From: Bradyrhizobium sediminis
GTDB taxonomy: Bacteria; Pseudomonadota; Alphaproteobacteria; Rhizobiales; Xanthobacteraceae
NCBI RefSeq assembly: GCF_018736085.1
Contig: NZ_CP076134.1
Coordinates: 2,800,501-2,864,500, forward strand
Length of the DNA: 64,000 nt
Direction: 5' to 3'
The translations under genes were made by a program, and so were the position numbers. Shown here piece after piece: positions 47,081 to 56,467 of the stretch. The notes beneath the pieces were generated by a model that was not told where the DNA came from, ran no database searches, and was given only the letters and a program-made list of their open reading frames with translations. The stretch's first letter is position 1. Each line of letters starts with the position of its first letter.

Positions 47081-48292
47081 TCAGTCCGGAAGCCGCAGGA
47101 TCTCGCAAGGCGTGCCGGCGGCAGCGGCCGGCGCAAACGGGCGGCGCATCACGAGTGCCGCTGCCGCAGCGAGATTTCCGAGCAGCGAGCTGTCCTGATG
47201 GTTGACCGGAGTGGCGATCAGGACGCCGTCGGCGCGCCGCTTGAGGCGCGCGCGAAGATAGTCCTCGCGGATGTCGTTGGCGGCGACGTCGGACCCGAGC
47301 AAAGCCGTCTCGCTGACGTGGTGGACGGCCGATCGGCCGGACAGCGCGCGAATCAGCGGCGCCAGGAACAGGAAGCCGCAGACATAGGACGACACGGGAT
47401 TGCCGGGCAGGCCGATCACCCGCATCGCGCCGAGCCGCCCGTGCATCATCGGCTTGCCCGGCCGCATCGCGATCCGCCAGAACGCCATGGCGACGCCCTC
47501 GGCCTCCAGCGAGCGCTTGACGAGGTCGTGGTCGCCGACCGACGCGCCGCCCATGGTGACGAGGATGTCGGCGCCGGCGTCGCGGGCGCGGCGGATGCCG
47601 CTCGTCGTGGCCTCGACGGTGTCGGCGGCGATGCCGAGATCGACGGTCTCCGCGCCTGCACCCCTGGCCAGCGCCCGCAGCGCGTAGCCATTGGAATAGA
47701 CGATCTGCCCGGGGCCGGGGATCGAGCCCGGCATCACAAGCTCGTCGCCGGTGGCGAGCATCGCCACCTTCGGCCGGCGATGCACGGCCAGCTCCTTGTG
47801 GTTCATGCCCGCGGCCAGCGAGAGATCGCGGTCGGTGAGGCGGGTTCCGCGGGGCAACAGCACGTCGCCCTCGCGAAAGTCGATGCCGGCGGGGCGGATA
47901 TGCCGTCCCGGGCGCGCGGCTTCCGTGATCGTGATGCCGCCGTCTTCGGCGACGGTATCTTCCTGGATGATGACGGCGTCGGCGCCGGCAGGGATCACGC
48001 CGCCGGTAAAAATCCGCACCGCCTCGCCCGTGCCGACCGTCTTTTCGAACGGGCGGCCGGCCGCGACCTCGCCGATCACCTTGAGCCGCGCCGCCACATG
48101 AGCGGCGTCGGCGGCGCGCACCGCATAGCCGTCCATCGCCGACATCGCCTGCGGCGGCTGGGTCCGCAACGCCGCGGCGTCGCGCGCGAGCACGCGGTGG
48201 TAGGCCGCATCCAGCGCGACCATTTCCTCCGGCAGCGGCTCGACGCCAGCGAGAATCGCGGCCAGGGCGTCGGCGACGGGCATCAGTGCCAC
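47081..48292 (-). CDS. moeA: Molybdopterin molybdenumtransferase
   Basis: 403 residues. It inserts Mo into adenylylated molybdopterin. Visible are PPQAMSAMDGYAVRAAD near the N-terminus (about 47-63), GEAVRIFTGGVIPAGADAVI, the MoCF-type TMGGASVGDHDLVK (about 235-248) and MRPGKPMMHGR, then GLPGNPVSSYV. It lies downstream of (5' to) lexA on the same strand but behind a gap that holds the lexA SOS box. Confidence 0.95.
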   Translation of the reverse strand: MALMPVADALAAILAGVEPLPEEMVALDAAYHRVLARDAAALRTQPPQAMSAMDGYAVRAADAAHVAARLKVIGEVAAGRPFEKTVGTGEAVRIFTGGVIPAGADAVIIQEDTVAEDGGITITEAARPGRHIRPAGIDFREGDVLLPRGTRLTDRDLSLAAGMNHKELAVHRRPKVAMLATGDELVMPGSIPGPGQIVYSNGYALRALARGAGAETVDLGIAADTVEATTSGIRRARDAGADILVTMGGASVGDHDLVKRSLEAEGVAMAFWRIAMRPGKPMMHGRLGAMRVIGLPGNPVSSYVCGFLFLAPLIRALSGRSAVHHVSETALLGSDVAANDIREDYLRARLKRRADGVLIATPVNHQDSSLLGNLAAAAALVMRRPFAPAAAAGTPCEILRLPD

Positions 48293-48311
48293 GGTGAAAC
48301 TCCCACTTTGA

Positions 48312-48389
48312 CGTCATTGCGAGGAGCGCAAGCGACGGAGCAATCCAGCTTGCCGCTCCATGGATTGCTTCGCTGCGCTCGCAATGACG
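48312..48389. repeat. REP-like palindromic repeat, copy B
   Basis: CGTCATTGCGAGG at the left and CTCGCAATGACG at the right, with inner GGAGCAATCC and GGATTGCTTC arms. It lies between moeA and the HAD gene. Confidence 0.85.
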
Positions 48390-48399
48390 GCCTCATCAT

Positions 48400-49029
48400 C
48401 TAGATCCCCAGCTCAGCCAGCGCCTTCGCCACGTCATCGGTCGACCTCACGTGAATGCCAATCAACCCCCGCGCCCGCGCGCCCTCAATATTGTCGGCTA
48501 GATCGTCGAAGAACACGATGCGCGACGCCGGCACGCCGATCGCCTTCACCACATGATCATAGGCGTCAGCGTCGGGTTTCCGCAGCCCGATCGCGGACGA
48601 CAGAAACATTTCCCGGAAATGGCCGAGCACGTCGGCATAAGCGACCGGGAAATATTCGACATGGGCGTTGTTGGTGTTGGAGAAGGCATAGAGCGGCAGA
48701 CGCTTTGCGGCGCGGGCCAGCAGCGCGGCGATGCCGGGCATTTCGCCGACGAAAATCGCATTCCATCCTTCCAGCAGTTGCCCGTCGGAAAGCCTGATGC
48801 CGAGCGATTGGCGCAGGCTTTCAAAATACGCGGCATCGTCGATCTTGCCGACCTCATGATGCCGGTAGGATTCCTCGCGGACAAAGCGCGCGGCGATCTC
48901 GGCAGGCGCGCAGCCGGCGTGACCGGCCCAGCAGGTGAGCGCCTTGTTGAAATCGATATCGAGCACGACGCGGCCGAGATCGAACAGCAGCACGTCGGCG
49001 TCGCCGGGGGTGAGGAGAGGCGGGTCCAT
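48400..49029 (-). CDS. HAD-superfamily hydrolase
   Basis: 209 residues from ATG 49029. Motif I is LLFDLGRVVLDID, which has the first Asp but Gly in place of the usual second Asp, as in YihX/epoxide-hydrolase-N-type HADs. Motif II is AFSNTNNAH, motif III Lys is in IGLRKPDADAY, and motif IV is VFFDDLADNI. A cap domain lies between I and II. Probably a small phosphatase; the missing second Asp may affect activity. Confidence 0.85.
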   Translation of the reverse strand: MDPPLLTPGDADVLLFDLGRVVLDIDFNKALTCWAGHAGCAPAEIAARFVREESYRHHEVGKIDDAAYFESLRQSLGIRLSDGQLLEGWNAIFVGEMPGIAALLARAAKRLPLYAFSNTNNAHVEYFPVAYADVLGHFREMFLSSAIGLRKPDADAYDHVVKAIGVPASRIVFFDDLADNIEGARARGLIGIHVRSTDDVAKALAELGI

Positions 49030-49096
49030 GGAGGCGGTGTACGAAAAACGAACGAAGCGGGCAACGGTGATAAGCGCTTGAAGCCCTGCAAAGCCT

Positions 49097-50304
49097 TCAA
49101 CCCGATCGCAAGACCTCCTCCGGCGGTTTCGTGTGGCGGAACATCCGCAGCAGCGCCAGGTCGTAGCCAATCTTCAGGCATCCGCACACCACCAGCGGCA
49201 GGCCGGAGAACGGGCCGGCCAGCATGAAGCCGGCGATGGCGGGACTGATCGAGGAGGCGAGGCTGCGCGGCACCGCGGTGACGCTTGCCGCCGCGGTGCG
49301 CTCGGCAGGGGTCACCACGGCCATGACGTAGGATGACCGCGTCGGCACGTCCATCTGCGACAGCGCCGAGCGAACCAGCAGCAGTGCCAGCACCACGGTC
49401 AGGTCCGACGAAAACGCCGCCGCGATCAGGCAGAGGCTGGAGGGGATGTGCGTGAACACCATGGTGTTGATGAGGCCGATGCGGCCGGCGAGCCAGGCGG
49501 CCACCGGAAATGACATGGCGCCGAGCAGGCTGGAGAAAAAGAAGTAGACGCTCGCCGCCTCCAGCGACAGGTTGAAGCGCTGAAACAGCCACAGCGCCAG
49601 CAGCGACTGCACCACGAAGCCGCCGGCAAAGGCGTCCATGCTGAACAAGGCTGCGAGCCGGTAGACGATGTTGCGCGATGGTCCGAGTGCAGCCTTCGGC
49701 ACATCCGCCGCGTGGCTATGGTCGCGCGGCAGACGCCGGTAGAGCAAGGCCGCCAGCAATCCAAGCGCGGCGTACAGGTAGAACATCAGCTTGATCGCAG
49801 AGAGCCTCGACCAGCCGCTGGACACCAGCGTCTCAGGCAAGGCCGCCGCCAGCGATCCGACGGCCGCGGTTAGAGAGCCGATCAGGCTGTAGCGGGCAAA
49901 GATGGCGGTGCGGTCGCGATCGGCGGTCTCCTTCGTCAGCAGCGCATGTTCGAGCGGCACCAGCATGCCGAGATCGCCGCCGGACGGATTGATGCTGCCG
50001 ATGAAGGCGATGAGCAGGACCAGAGCGAGCGTCTCCGCCGCCGGAATATCAGGCCGGTGAAGACCATCAGTCCGGCGCCGGCCAGGAAGAGACTTCGCAA
50101 TTCGAACCGTGGCGCGATGAAGCCGGTGATCAATGTCAGGGCCGCCGTTCCCAGCAGCGAGGCAGAGGCGACGACCCCGATCGCCTGCGGGCTGAATCCT
50201 GCCGCCGAGAGGTAGACCGGCAGGATGATGATGGCGAAGCCGTCGCCGAAGCCGCGCAGTGCGCGGGCGCCGTAGAGGCAAAGAATATCGGAGGGAGTTC
50301 TCAT
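49097..50304 (-). pseudogene. MFS transporter with a frameshift
   Basis: Two frames join near 50040-50050. The N-terminal part (ATG 50304, MRTPSDILCLYGARALRGFGDGFAI to GLMVFTGLIF) stays in one frame, and the rest (ETLALVLLIAFIGSINPSGGDLGML to the end) is in the next. Joined, they give a 12-helix major facilitator of about 400 residues with the conserved MDVPTRSSYVMAVVTPAERTAAAS. The break lies in a CCG-repeat stretch, so either a real decay or a sequencing error is possible. Substrate unknown. Confidence 0.75.
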
Positions 50305-50416
50305 CGAGCTGCCGACCATGTCTCATCTCCACTGACGGAGCGAGACAACGCTTGGCTGCGCACAGCTGACCGGGCGGTTGCCGATGGCCCGGATTTGAAT
50401 GGATTTAGATCACGCG

Positions 50417-50448
50417 AATCCCGGGCATTCAAGTGGATCGCCGGGATT
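50417..50448. other. Hairpin between porin and MFS gene
   Basis: An 8-bp perfect stem AATCCCGG (50417-50424) / CCGGGATT (50441-50448) with a 16-base loop, in the 299-bp gap between the MFS start and the porin stop. It may end porin transcription, though it is 156 bases past the porin stop codon. Confidence 0.35.
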
Positions 50449-50603
50449 TGATCGCGCTGATGACCGCCATTCCAGGCTGGTCGTGCCTCCGATTCCGGCT
50501 TCCCGTCAAAGCGGGCCGCTATCGTCAGTTCAGCGCGATCAAGTTGTCGGGTCGCCCTGGTTGAGGCTCGGGCGCAAGGCGCGTGTGAGACAGGATCGGC
50601 GTC

Positions 50604-52067
50604 CTACCAGTTGCGCTGGGCGCGGATGGAGAATGTCCATGTGCTCTGATCCTTGAGATCGTACAAGGCTGCCGGCTTGGTACCCACGGCAGGCAATGCG
50701 GCCAGGCCGGCGTACTTCTGATCCACGAAGGTGTACATCGCCTCGCCTGTAAAGGTGAGGTTCTTCACCGGCGTCCAGCGCGTATTGCCGCCGATCTGCG
50801 CGACGTTGAAGTCCGGGTTACAGGCAGAACCCGGCGTCAGCAAAGCGGCAATAGCGGCACAGACATAGCTCTTTGCCGTGGCGTTGTAGCTGACGGAAGT
50901 GTACGCACCGAAGATCGCAGAGTCCCAGTAGGCGTCCCAGTTGTGCGTGTAACCACCGCGTAAGCCCCACAGCCTGGTGGTCTCGATGCCGGTGCCGTTC
51001 GCCGAAGTCGTCCCGGCGAAAACGCCGTCGGAAACACCGGCAATCCCGAGGCTCTGATAGACGCCAGCCAGGCCTGTGCCGTCGTACATGGCGAAGGAAG
51101 GCGCGACCTGGCTCCGCCAGACGTAGCGGCTCGCACCGTCGGCATAGCCAACCGTAATCTCGATATGGTCGCCCTGGCCAGTCGGAATGTTTTTGATCGA
51201 CAAGGCCAGCTGACCAGCCCAGCCCCACTTGTCGCTCGGATAACCTGAGGTTTCCGTCGCGCCGTAGTAGCCGGAGTGGATGTTGTGCGCAGCTACGGAC
51301 GCCTGGAACAGGCCCCAGGCCTGGTTAACCCGGATCATGCCGACGATGTCGGGAGCCCGCGCGCCGCCAAAGTTATTGGTGCCATACACGCCCGTCGCGA
51401 AGGTGGCGTCGGTGAGGCCCGATGTGTTCCACAAATTGGATTGGTAGTAGGCGACCTGATCCTGCAGGGAGATCGTGCCGGTGATGCCCTGACCGAAGTC
51501 CGCCGTATAGGAGAACTGGTTGACGCCGGTATTGTCGGCGTGGCCGCCGATGAGCCCGTCACCGATGTTGCCGGGATAGCCGGTCCAGGGCGCGTCGAAC
51601 TGGGATACGGCCTTGCCGATTGTGAAGCCGGCGAACTGGATGAACGCGAAGTACACGCCCAAGGAACCCGCCGCCACGCCGTCCGTCCCCGTGGTCCAGC
51701 TGAACGTCGTATCGAAGTATGTCCGCAGTACGCCGTATTCGGTTGCGGTACGCGTATCGATGTTGACGTTTTCGCGGGCGCGAGCGATGTAGTAGTTGTT
51801 CAGTCGGTTCTTCTGACCCGCGTTGCCATTCCAGGCCGGCGTGCCCTGAATGCCACTGCCGTTGAACGTGACGTCGGAGCGCAGGTAACCGCCGAGCTTG
51901 ATGCAGGTGTCGGTACCCGGGATGTAGTAGTAGCCCGTCCCATATGAGGAGCAGATCCTCACATATTCGATCGCCTTGGCCTTTACCGGAAGATCCGCCG
52001 CCTGAGCGCCGCCCATTGCGACGAGGCACGCCGCTGAGCCCAGCATTGCGCTCTTGACTATCTTCAT
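50604..52067 (-). CDS. Rhizobial-type outer-membrane porin
   Basis: 487 residues from ATG 52067 with GAGGGGCGG upstream. The signal peptide (1-23) ends GGAQAADLPVK. The start EYVRICSSYGTGYYYIPGTDTCIKLGGYLRSD is the hallmark of the alphaproteobacterial porin family (Omp2-like), and the C-terminus is WTFSIRAQRNW. A 16-strand trimeric general porin is expected. A 765-bp gap with no other gene precedes it. Confidence 0.92.
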   Translation of the reverse strand: MKIVKSAMLGSAACLVAMGGAQAADLPVKAKAIEYVRICSSYGTGYYYIPGTDTCIKLGGYLRSDVTFNGSGIQGTPAWNGNAGQKNRLNNYYIARARENVNIDTRTATEYGVLRTYFDTTFSWTTGTDGVAAGSLGVYFAFIQFAGFTIGKAVSQFDAPWTGYPGNIGDGLIGGHADNTGVNQFSYTADFGQGITGTISLQDQVAYYQSNLWNTSGLTDATFATGVYGTNNFGGARAPDIVGMIRVNQAWGLFQASVAAHNIHSGYYGATETSGYPSDKWGWAGQLALSIKNIPTGQGDHIEITVGYADGASRYVWRSQVAPSFAMYDGTGLAGVYQSLGIAGVSDGVFAGTTSANGTGIETTRLWGLRGGYTHNWDAYWDSAIFGAYTSVSYNATAKSYVCAAIAALLTPGSACNPDFNVAQIGGNTRWTPVKNLTFTGEAMYTFVDQKYAGLAALPAVGTKPAALYDLKDQSTWTFSIRAQRNW

Positions 52068-52611
52068 GGTCCGCCCCTCATCTCGCCAGGCAGGATTGAG
52101 GGCCCGCTGAGGAATCCGCAATCAGCTTCCCCCAAGCTGGCGCGGAGGGCCTTTGCGTCAGGCTAACCCCGCAACGATTCCCGGATGCCCTTGGGTCCCT
52201 TTTTTACGTCGTGACCTGAGTAACGCAACCAGGGGCACTTCGAACCTGTCTCTTCGGCCTGCTTTTTTTGGGGAGTGTTGCGCAAAGGCACGCGGTGCCG
52301 CCTTTAGTTCCCGCCGGCACGGGTTTGGCAATGCGCAGGGATCGGCCGGACCTTTGAACCCGGTCGCCGGCTTCGTGGCAACCTTACCGCAACCGGGCAT
52401 CAAACCCTGGCTCATCGGGGCGCGGGTTCGATCAAGCGATCGAACTCCCTCACGGGCGGAGAGATTTTCAAAGCCTCGGGCGCCTCGCGCCGCCTATTCC
52501 GGAGACGCCAGCGATAGAACCGATAAGCTGCGGCGTACTGGATCCCCGCAGGAGCCTGTCATCGGGCTCGTCGAAGGCGAGACCCGGTGGCGGGGGATGA
52601 CGGTCGTGGGG
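52068..52611. other. Long non-coding interval upstream of the porin
   Basis: No convincing gene. It should hold the porin promoter (minus strand). A GTACTGGATCCCCGC...GCGGGGGATGACGG arrangement around 52530-52602 resembles another dispersed rhizobial repeat. Confidence 0.5.
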
Positions 52612-52704
52612 CGTCATTGCGAGGAGCTTAAGCGACGAAGCAATCCATTCTTCTTTTTTCTTTTGCCGGCGCGATGGATTGCTTCGCTTGCGCTCGCAAT
52701 GACG
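52612..52704. repeat. REP-like palindromic repeat, copy C
   Basis: CGTCATTGCGAGG at the left and CTCGCAATGACG at the right, with GAAGCAATCC and GGATTGCTTC arms; a T-rich loop replaces the GC core. Confidence 0.85.
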
Positions 52705-52832
52705 GTCTTGGAAGAATCGAGGTTCATGAAGGCTTTGCCGTCGCTGTGCCGCGCGTATATCGTCACGCCCAGAAGAAGACCGCCCGGCCAGCACGCCGGG
52801 GTGACGATGTCCGGAAGACGAGGAAACCATCC

Positions 52833-54005
52833 ATGACCGAAACGCTGCTGTTTTCACCGCTGACCATCCGGGGCGTCGAGCTGAAGAACCGCATCGTGGT
52901 GCCGCCGATGCACCAGTATTCCGCGATCAAGGGGTTTCCGACCGATTGGCACCTGATGAATGCCGGCAAATTCGCGGCTGGCGGCGCGGGCCTCGTCGTC
53001 GTCGAGTCCACCAAGGTGGAGCGCCGCGGCTGCGGCACGCTCGGCGATCTCGGCATCTGGGACGACAAGTTCATCGAGCCGCTGGGGCGCCTGGTCAAGT
53101 TCATCAAGCAGCAGAACGCGGTCGCCGGCATCCAGCTCGGTCATTCCGGCCGCAAGGCGCGCGCCAACCGGCCCTGGGAAGGCGACGGCCCCTTGAAGCG
53201 GACGCCCGACATCGACGACTGGGACGAATGGACGCCGGTGGCGCCGAGCGCGATCGCCCACAGCGAGAAATGGCCGGCGCCGCGGGCGCTGCAGCGGAGC
53301 GAGGTGAAAGACCTGGTGCAGGCCTGGGGCGAGGCGGCCCGCCGCGCCGATGCGGCCGGCTTCGACGTGCTGGAGCTGCACGGCGCGCACGGCTATCTCG
53401 TGCACGAATTCCTGTCGGAAAGATCCAACCAGCGCACCGACGAATATGGCGGCTCGGAAGCGAACCGCATGCGCTTCATCACCGAAGTGACCGAAGCGGT
53501 GCGCGTACACTGGCCCGAGCACAAGCCGCTATTCGTGCGGCTGTCGGTCGAGGACAATGCCGGCTGGGGCCCCGAGCAGAGCGCGCGGCTGGCAAAGCTC
53601 CTCAAGACAAAAGGCGTCGATGTCATCGACTGCTCGTCCGGCGGCATCACCGACGTGGCGCCAATCCTCGGCAAGGAAATCAGATACAGCTATCAGGTGC
53701 CGCTGTCGGAATATGTCCGCCGCCACGCCGACATCATGACCATGGCGGTCGGCCTGATCATCCACGGCGACCAGGCCGAGCAGATATTGCGCGACGGGCA
53801 GGCCGACCTGATCGCGGTCGGACGCGAGATCCTCAACAATCCGAACTGGCCGATGGACGCGGCGCTGAAGCTCGGCGTCGAGGGGCCGTTCCGCAACGTG
53901 CCGCCGCAGTTCGGCTGGTGGCTCGGCACCCGCGACAAGCGCGGCTTCGGCACCAGGCCGTCGACCTGGCAGAGCGGTCTGCACGATCCCGGCAAGGTCT
54001 CCTGA
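52833..54005 (+). CDS. Old Yellow Enzyme-family NADH:flavin oxidoreductase
   Basis: 390 residues, YqjM/XenA-type FMN ene-reductase barrel. ATG 52833 follows AGGAAACC. Conserved regions are LKNRIVVPPM (start of the barrel), GIQLGHSGRKA, FDVLELHGAHGYLVHEFLS and the FMN-phosphate site GLIIHGDQAEQIL to AVGREILNNPNW. The usual Cys after PPM is His27 here, which should shift the flavin potential. The substrate is unknown. Confidence 0.9.
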   Translation: MTETLLFSPLTIRGVELKNRIVVPPMHQYSAIKGFPTDWHLMNAGKFAAGGAGLVVVESTKVERRGCGTLGDLGIWDDKFIEPLGRLVKFIKQQNAVAGIQLGHSGRKARANRPWEGDGPLKRTPDIDDWDEWTPVAPSAIAHSEKWPAPRALQRSEVKDLVQAWGEAARRADAAGFDVLELHGAHGYLVHEFLSERSNQRTDEYGGSEANRMRFITEVTEAVRVHWPEHKPLFVRLSVEDNAGWGPEQSARLAKLLKTKGVDVIDCSSGGITDVAPILGKEIRYSYQVPLSEYVRRHADIMTMAVGLIIHGDQAEQILRDGQADLIAVGREILNNPNWPMDAALKLGVEGPFRNVPPQFGWWLGTRDKRGFGTRPSTWQSGLHDPGKVS

Positions 54006-54086
54006 ATTCGGGGAGGGTGGACCGGCGTGTTGTCTGTCGGACTATTGAGGGAAGAATTCGGCGTCTGCGGCGGGCGAACGCAATCC

Positions 54087-54596
54087 TCAGGCGCGATAAT
54101 GCCCGGACTTGCCGCCCTTCTTCTCGACCAGATGAATGGCTTCGATGCGGACGCCGCGCTCGACCGCCTTGATCATGTCGTAGATCGTGAGACAAGCGAC
54201 CGACACCGCGGTCAGCGCTTCCATCTCGACGCCGGTCGGGCCGGTGACCTTTACCGTGGCGCGGACGATACAGCCGGGCAGCTTGTTGTCCGGAGCGATA
54301 TCCAGCGTGACTTTCGACAGCGCCAGCGGATGGCACAGCGGGATCAGGTCCGAGGTGCGCTTTGCCGCCATGATGCCGGCGACGCGCGCGGTGCCGAGCA
54401 CATCGCCCTTCCTGGCATTGCCGCTCACGATCAGTTCGAGCGTCGCCTTGCTCATGATGACGCGGCCTTCCGCCACCGCGGTACGTTCGGTTGCGGGCTT
54501 TTCGGACACGTCGACCATCCGCGCTTCACCCTTGGCGTCGATGTGGGTGAGGGCGGAACCGGCCTTTGAGGTTTCCTTGGAGGATTTCCGCGCCAT
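54087..54596 (-). CDS. moaC: Cyclic pyranopterin monophosphate synthase
   Basis: 169 residues, second enzyme of molybdenum cofactor synthesis. Markers are [32 protein letters not shown] (about 80-92), [20 protein letters not shown] and KGGKSGHY at the end. It is four bases from trpC on the same strand, so they share a transcript. Confidence 0.96.
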   Translation of the reverse strand: MARKSSKETSKAGSALTHIDAKGEARMVDVSEKPATERTAVAEGRVIMSKATLELIVSGNARKGDVLGTARVAGIMAAKRTSDLIPLCHPLALSKVTLDIAPDNKLPGCIVRATVKVTGPTGVEMEALTAVSVACLTIYDMIKAVERGVRIEAIHLVEKKGGKSGHYRA

Positions 54597-54599
54597 CGA

Positions 54600-55421
54600 T
54601 CAGCGCGTCCCGGTGGCGCGCGAGGCGTCGGTTCGCGCCAGCAGCGCGCGGGTGGCGGCGGCGACATCTGCCTGCCGCATCAGGCTTTCGCCGACCAGGA
54701 AGGTCGACATGCCGACGCGGGCCAGCCGCGCCAGGTCGGCAGGCGCGAAGATGCCGCTTTCGCCGACCATCAGCCGATCTTTCGGAATCAGCGGGGCCAG
54801 CGCTTCGCTGGTTGCGAGCGTAGTCTCGAAGGTGCGCAGGTTGCGATTGTTGACCCCGATCATCGGCGAGCGGAGTTTCAGCGCCCGGTCGAGCTCACTG
54901 CGTTCATGGATCTCGATCAGGACATCCATGCCATGGGCGATGGCGGCGTCCTCGATGTCCCTGGCTGCGGCGTCGTCGAGCGCTGCCATGATGATCAGGA
55001 TGCAGTCGGCGCCGTACGCGCGGGCCTCGACCACCTGATAGGTGTCGAACATGAAATCCTTGCGCAGCACCGGCAGCGAGGTGGCCGCGCGCGCCGCCAC
55101 CATGAAATCGAGATGGCCCTGAAATGACGGCGTGTCGGTCAGCACCGACAGGCAGGTGGCGCCGCCGGCCTCATAGGCCTTGGCGAGAGCCGGCGGATCG
55201 AAGTCGGCGCGAATGAGACCCTTGGAGGGCGACGCCTTCTTCACCTCGGCAATCAGCGCATATTCGCCCTGGGCGAGCTTGCGGCGGATCGCGCCGACAA
55301 AGCCGCGCGGCGCGGAAGCTGCCTTCGCCCGCGCCTCCAGCCCGGGAAGCGGGTGCGCGCGCTTGGCGGCCGCGATCTCCTCGCGCTTGTAAGCCTCGAT
55401 CTTGGTCAGGATGTCGGACAT
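54600..55421 (-). CDS. trpC: Indole-3-glycerol phosphate synthase
   Basis: 273 residues, TIM barrel. Active-site Lys regions are [13 protein letters not shown] (about 54-66) and LRKDFMFD (about 120), with Glu in [13 protein letters not shown], Asn in GVNNRNL, and LMVGESGI. It sits between trpD and moaC in the usual rhizobial order. Confidence 0.96.
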   Translation of the reverse strand: MSDILTKIEAYKREEIAAAKRAHPLPGLEARAKAASAPRGFVGAIRRKLAQGEYALIAEVKKASPSKGLIRADFDPPALAKAYEAGGATCLSVLTDTPSFQGHLDFMVAARAATSLPVLRKDFMFDTYQVVEARAYGADCILIIMAALDDAAARDIEDAAIAHGMDVLIEIHERSELDRALKLRSPMIGVNNRNLRTFETTLATSEALAPLIPKDRLMVGESGIFAPADLARLARVGMSTFLVGESLMRQADVAAATRALLARTDASRATGTR

Positions 55422-55436
55422 GCCGGGCCCCTTGGG

Positions 55437-56450
55437 TCAGCCGTTGGAGACCGCGATCAAACGCTTGAGCCGCGCCAATGCCGCACCCGAGTCGAGCGAC
55501 TGGGTGCCGAGATCGACGCCTTCCTTCAGATTCTTGGCGCGGCCGGCCACGATCAGCGCCGCGGCGGCGTTCAGGAGCGCCACATCCCGGTAGGGGCTCG
55601 GCATCCCGTCGAGCACGCTTTGCAGCGCGATCGCGTTGGCGTCGGCGTCGCCGCCCTTCAAGGCGTCGCCGCCGACGCGCTTGAGGCCGGCTTCCTCCGG
55701 CGTCACCTCGAAGGTACGGATGTTGCCGTTCTCGAGCGCCGCGACGAAGGTGGGTCCAGAGAGGGTGATTTCATCGAGGCCGTCGGAGCCGTGCACCACC
55801 CAGACGGATTCGGAGCCGAGATTCTTCAGCACCTGCGCCAGCGGCTGCACCCATTGCCGGGAGAACACGCCGACCATTTGCCGCTTCACGCCGGCCGGAT
55901 TGGACAAGGGGCCCAGCAAATTGAAGATCGTGCGGGTCGCCAGCTCGACGCGGGTCGGGCCGACGTTCTTCATGGCCGGATGATGCGCCGGCGCGAACAT
56001 GAAGCCGATGCCGGCTTCAGCTATGCAGCGGCCGACATGGTCGGGCGAGATGTCGATCCTGACCCCGAGCGACGAGAGCACATCGGCCGCGCCCGAGCGC
56101 GACGACAGCGCGCGATTGCCGTGCTTGGCGACGGGCACGCCGCAGCCCGCGACAATGAACGAGGCGCAGGTCGAAACGTTGACCGAGCCGGAGCCGTCGC
56201 CGCCGGTGCCGACGACGTCGACGGCCTCGGCGGGAGCCTTGACCCGCAGCATCTTGCTGCGCATCGCCGACACCGCGCCGGTGATCTCGTCGACGGTTTC
56301 GCCGCGCACCCGCAGCGCCATCAGCAATCCGCCCATCTGCGACGGCGTGGCCTCACCCGACATCATGCTGTCGAAGGCGGATGCCGCTTCGTCGCGCGAC
56401 AACGTCGCGCCGGTGGCGACTTTTCCGATGATAGATTTGAGGTCGTCCAT
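55437..56450 (-). CDS. trpD: Anthranilate phosphoribosyltransferase
   Basis: 337 residues. The PRPP site is [19 protein letters not shown] (about 79-97), and [17 protein letters not shown] and [13 protein letters not shown] follow. It transfers ribose phosphate to anthranilate in tryptophan synthesis. It is 15 bases upstream of trpC and 17 after the PpiD gene on the minus strand. Confidence 0.97.
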   Translation of the reverse strand: MDDLKSIIGKVATGATLSRDEAASAFDSMMSGEATPSQMGGLLMALRVRGETVDEITGAVSAMRSKMLRVKAPAEAVDVVGTGGDGSGSVNVSTCASFIVAGCGVPVAKHGNRALSSRSGAADVLSSLGVRIDISPDHVGRCIAEAGIGFMFAPAHHPAMKNVGPTRVELATRTIFNLLGPLSNPAGVKRQMVGVFSRQWVQPLAQVLKNLGSESVWVVHGSDGLDEITLSGPTFVAALENGNIRTFEVTPEEAGLKRVGGDALKGGDADANAIALQSVLDGMPSPYRDVALLNAAAALIVAGRAKNLKEGVDLGTQSLDSGAALARLKRLIAVSNG

Positions 56451-56467
56451 CGCGTGCTTTCGGATGC

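Noticed and set aside
46914..48317. A 467-codon frame on the minus strand overlapping moeA
   Set aside because: It is a shifted frame of moeA with an Arg-rich product; moeA itself is complete in the correct frame.
52410..52470. tRNA-like GGGTTCGATC segment
   Set aside because: It resembles a T-loop only; no acceptor, anticodon or D-arm pairing can be formed around it.
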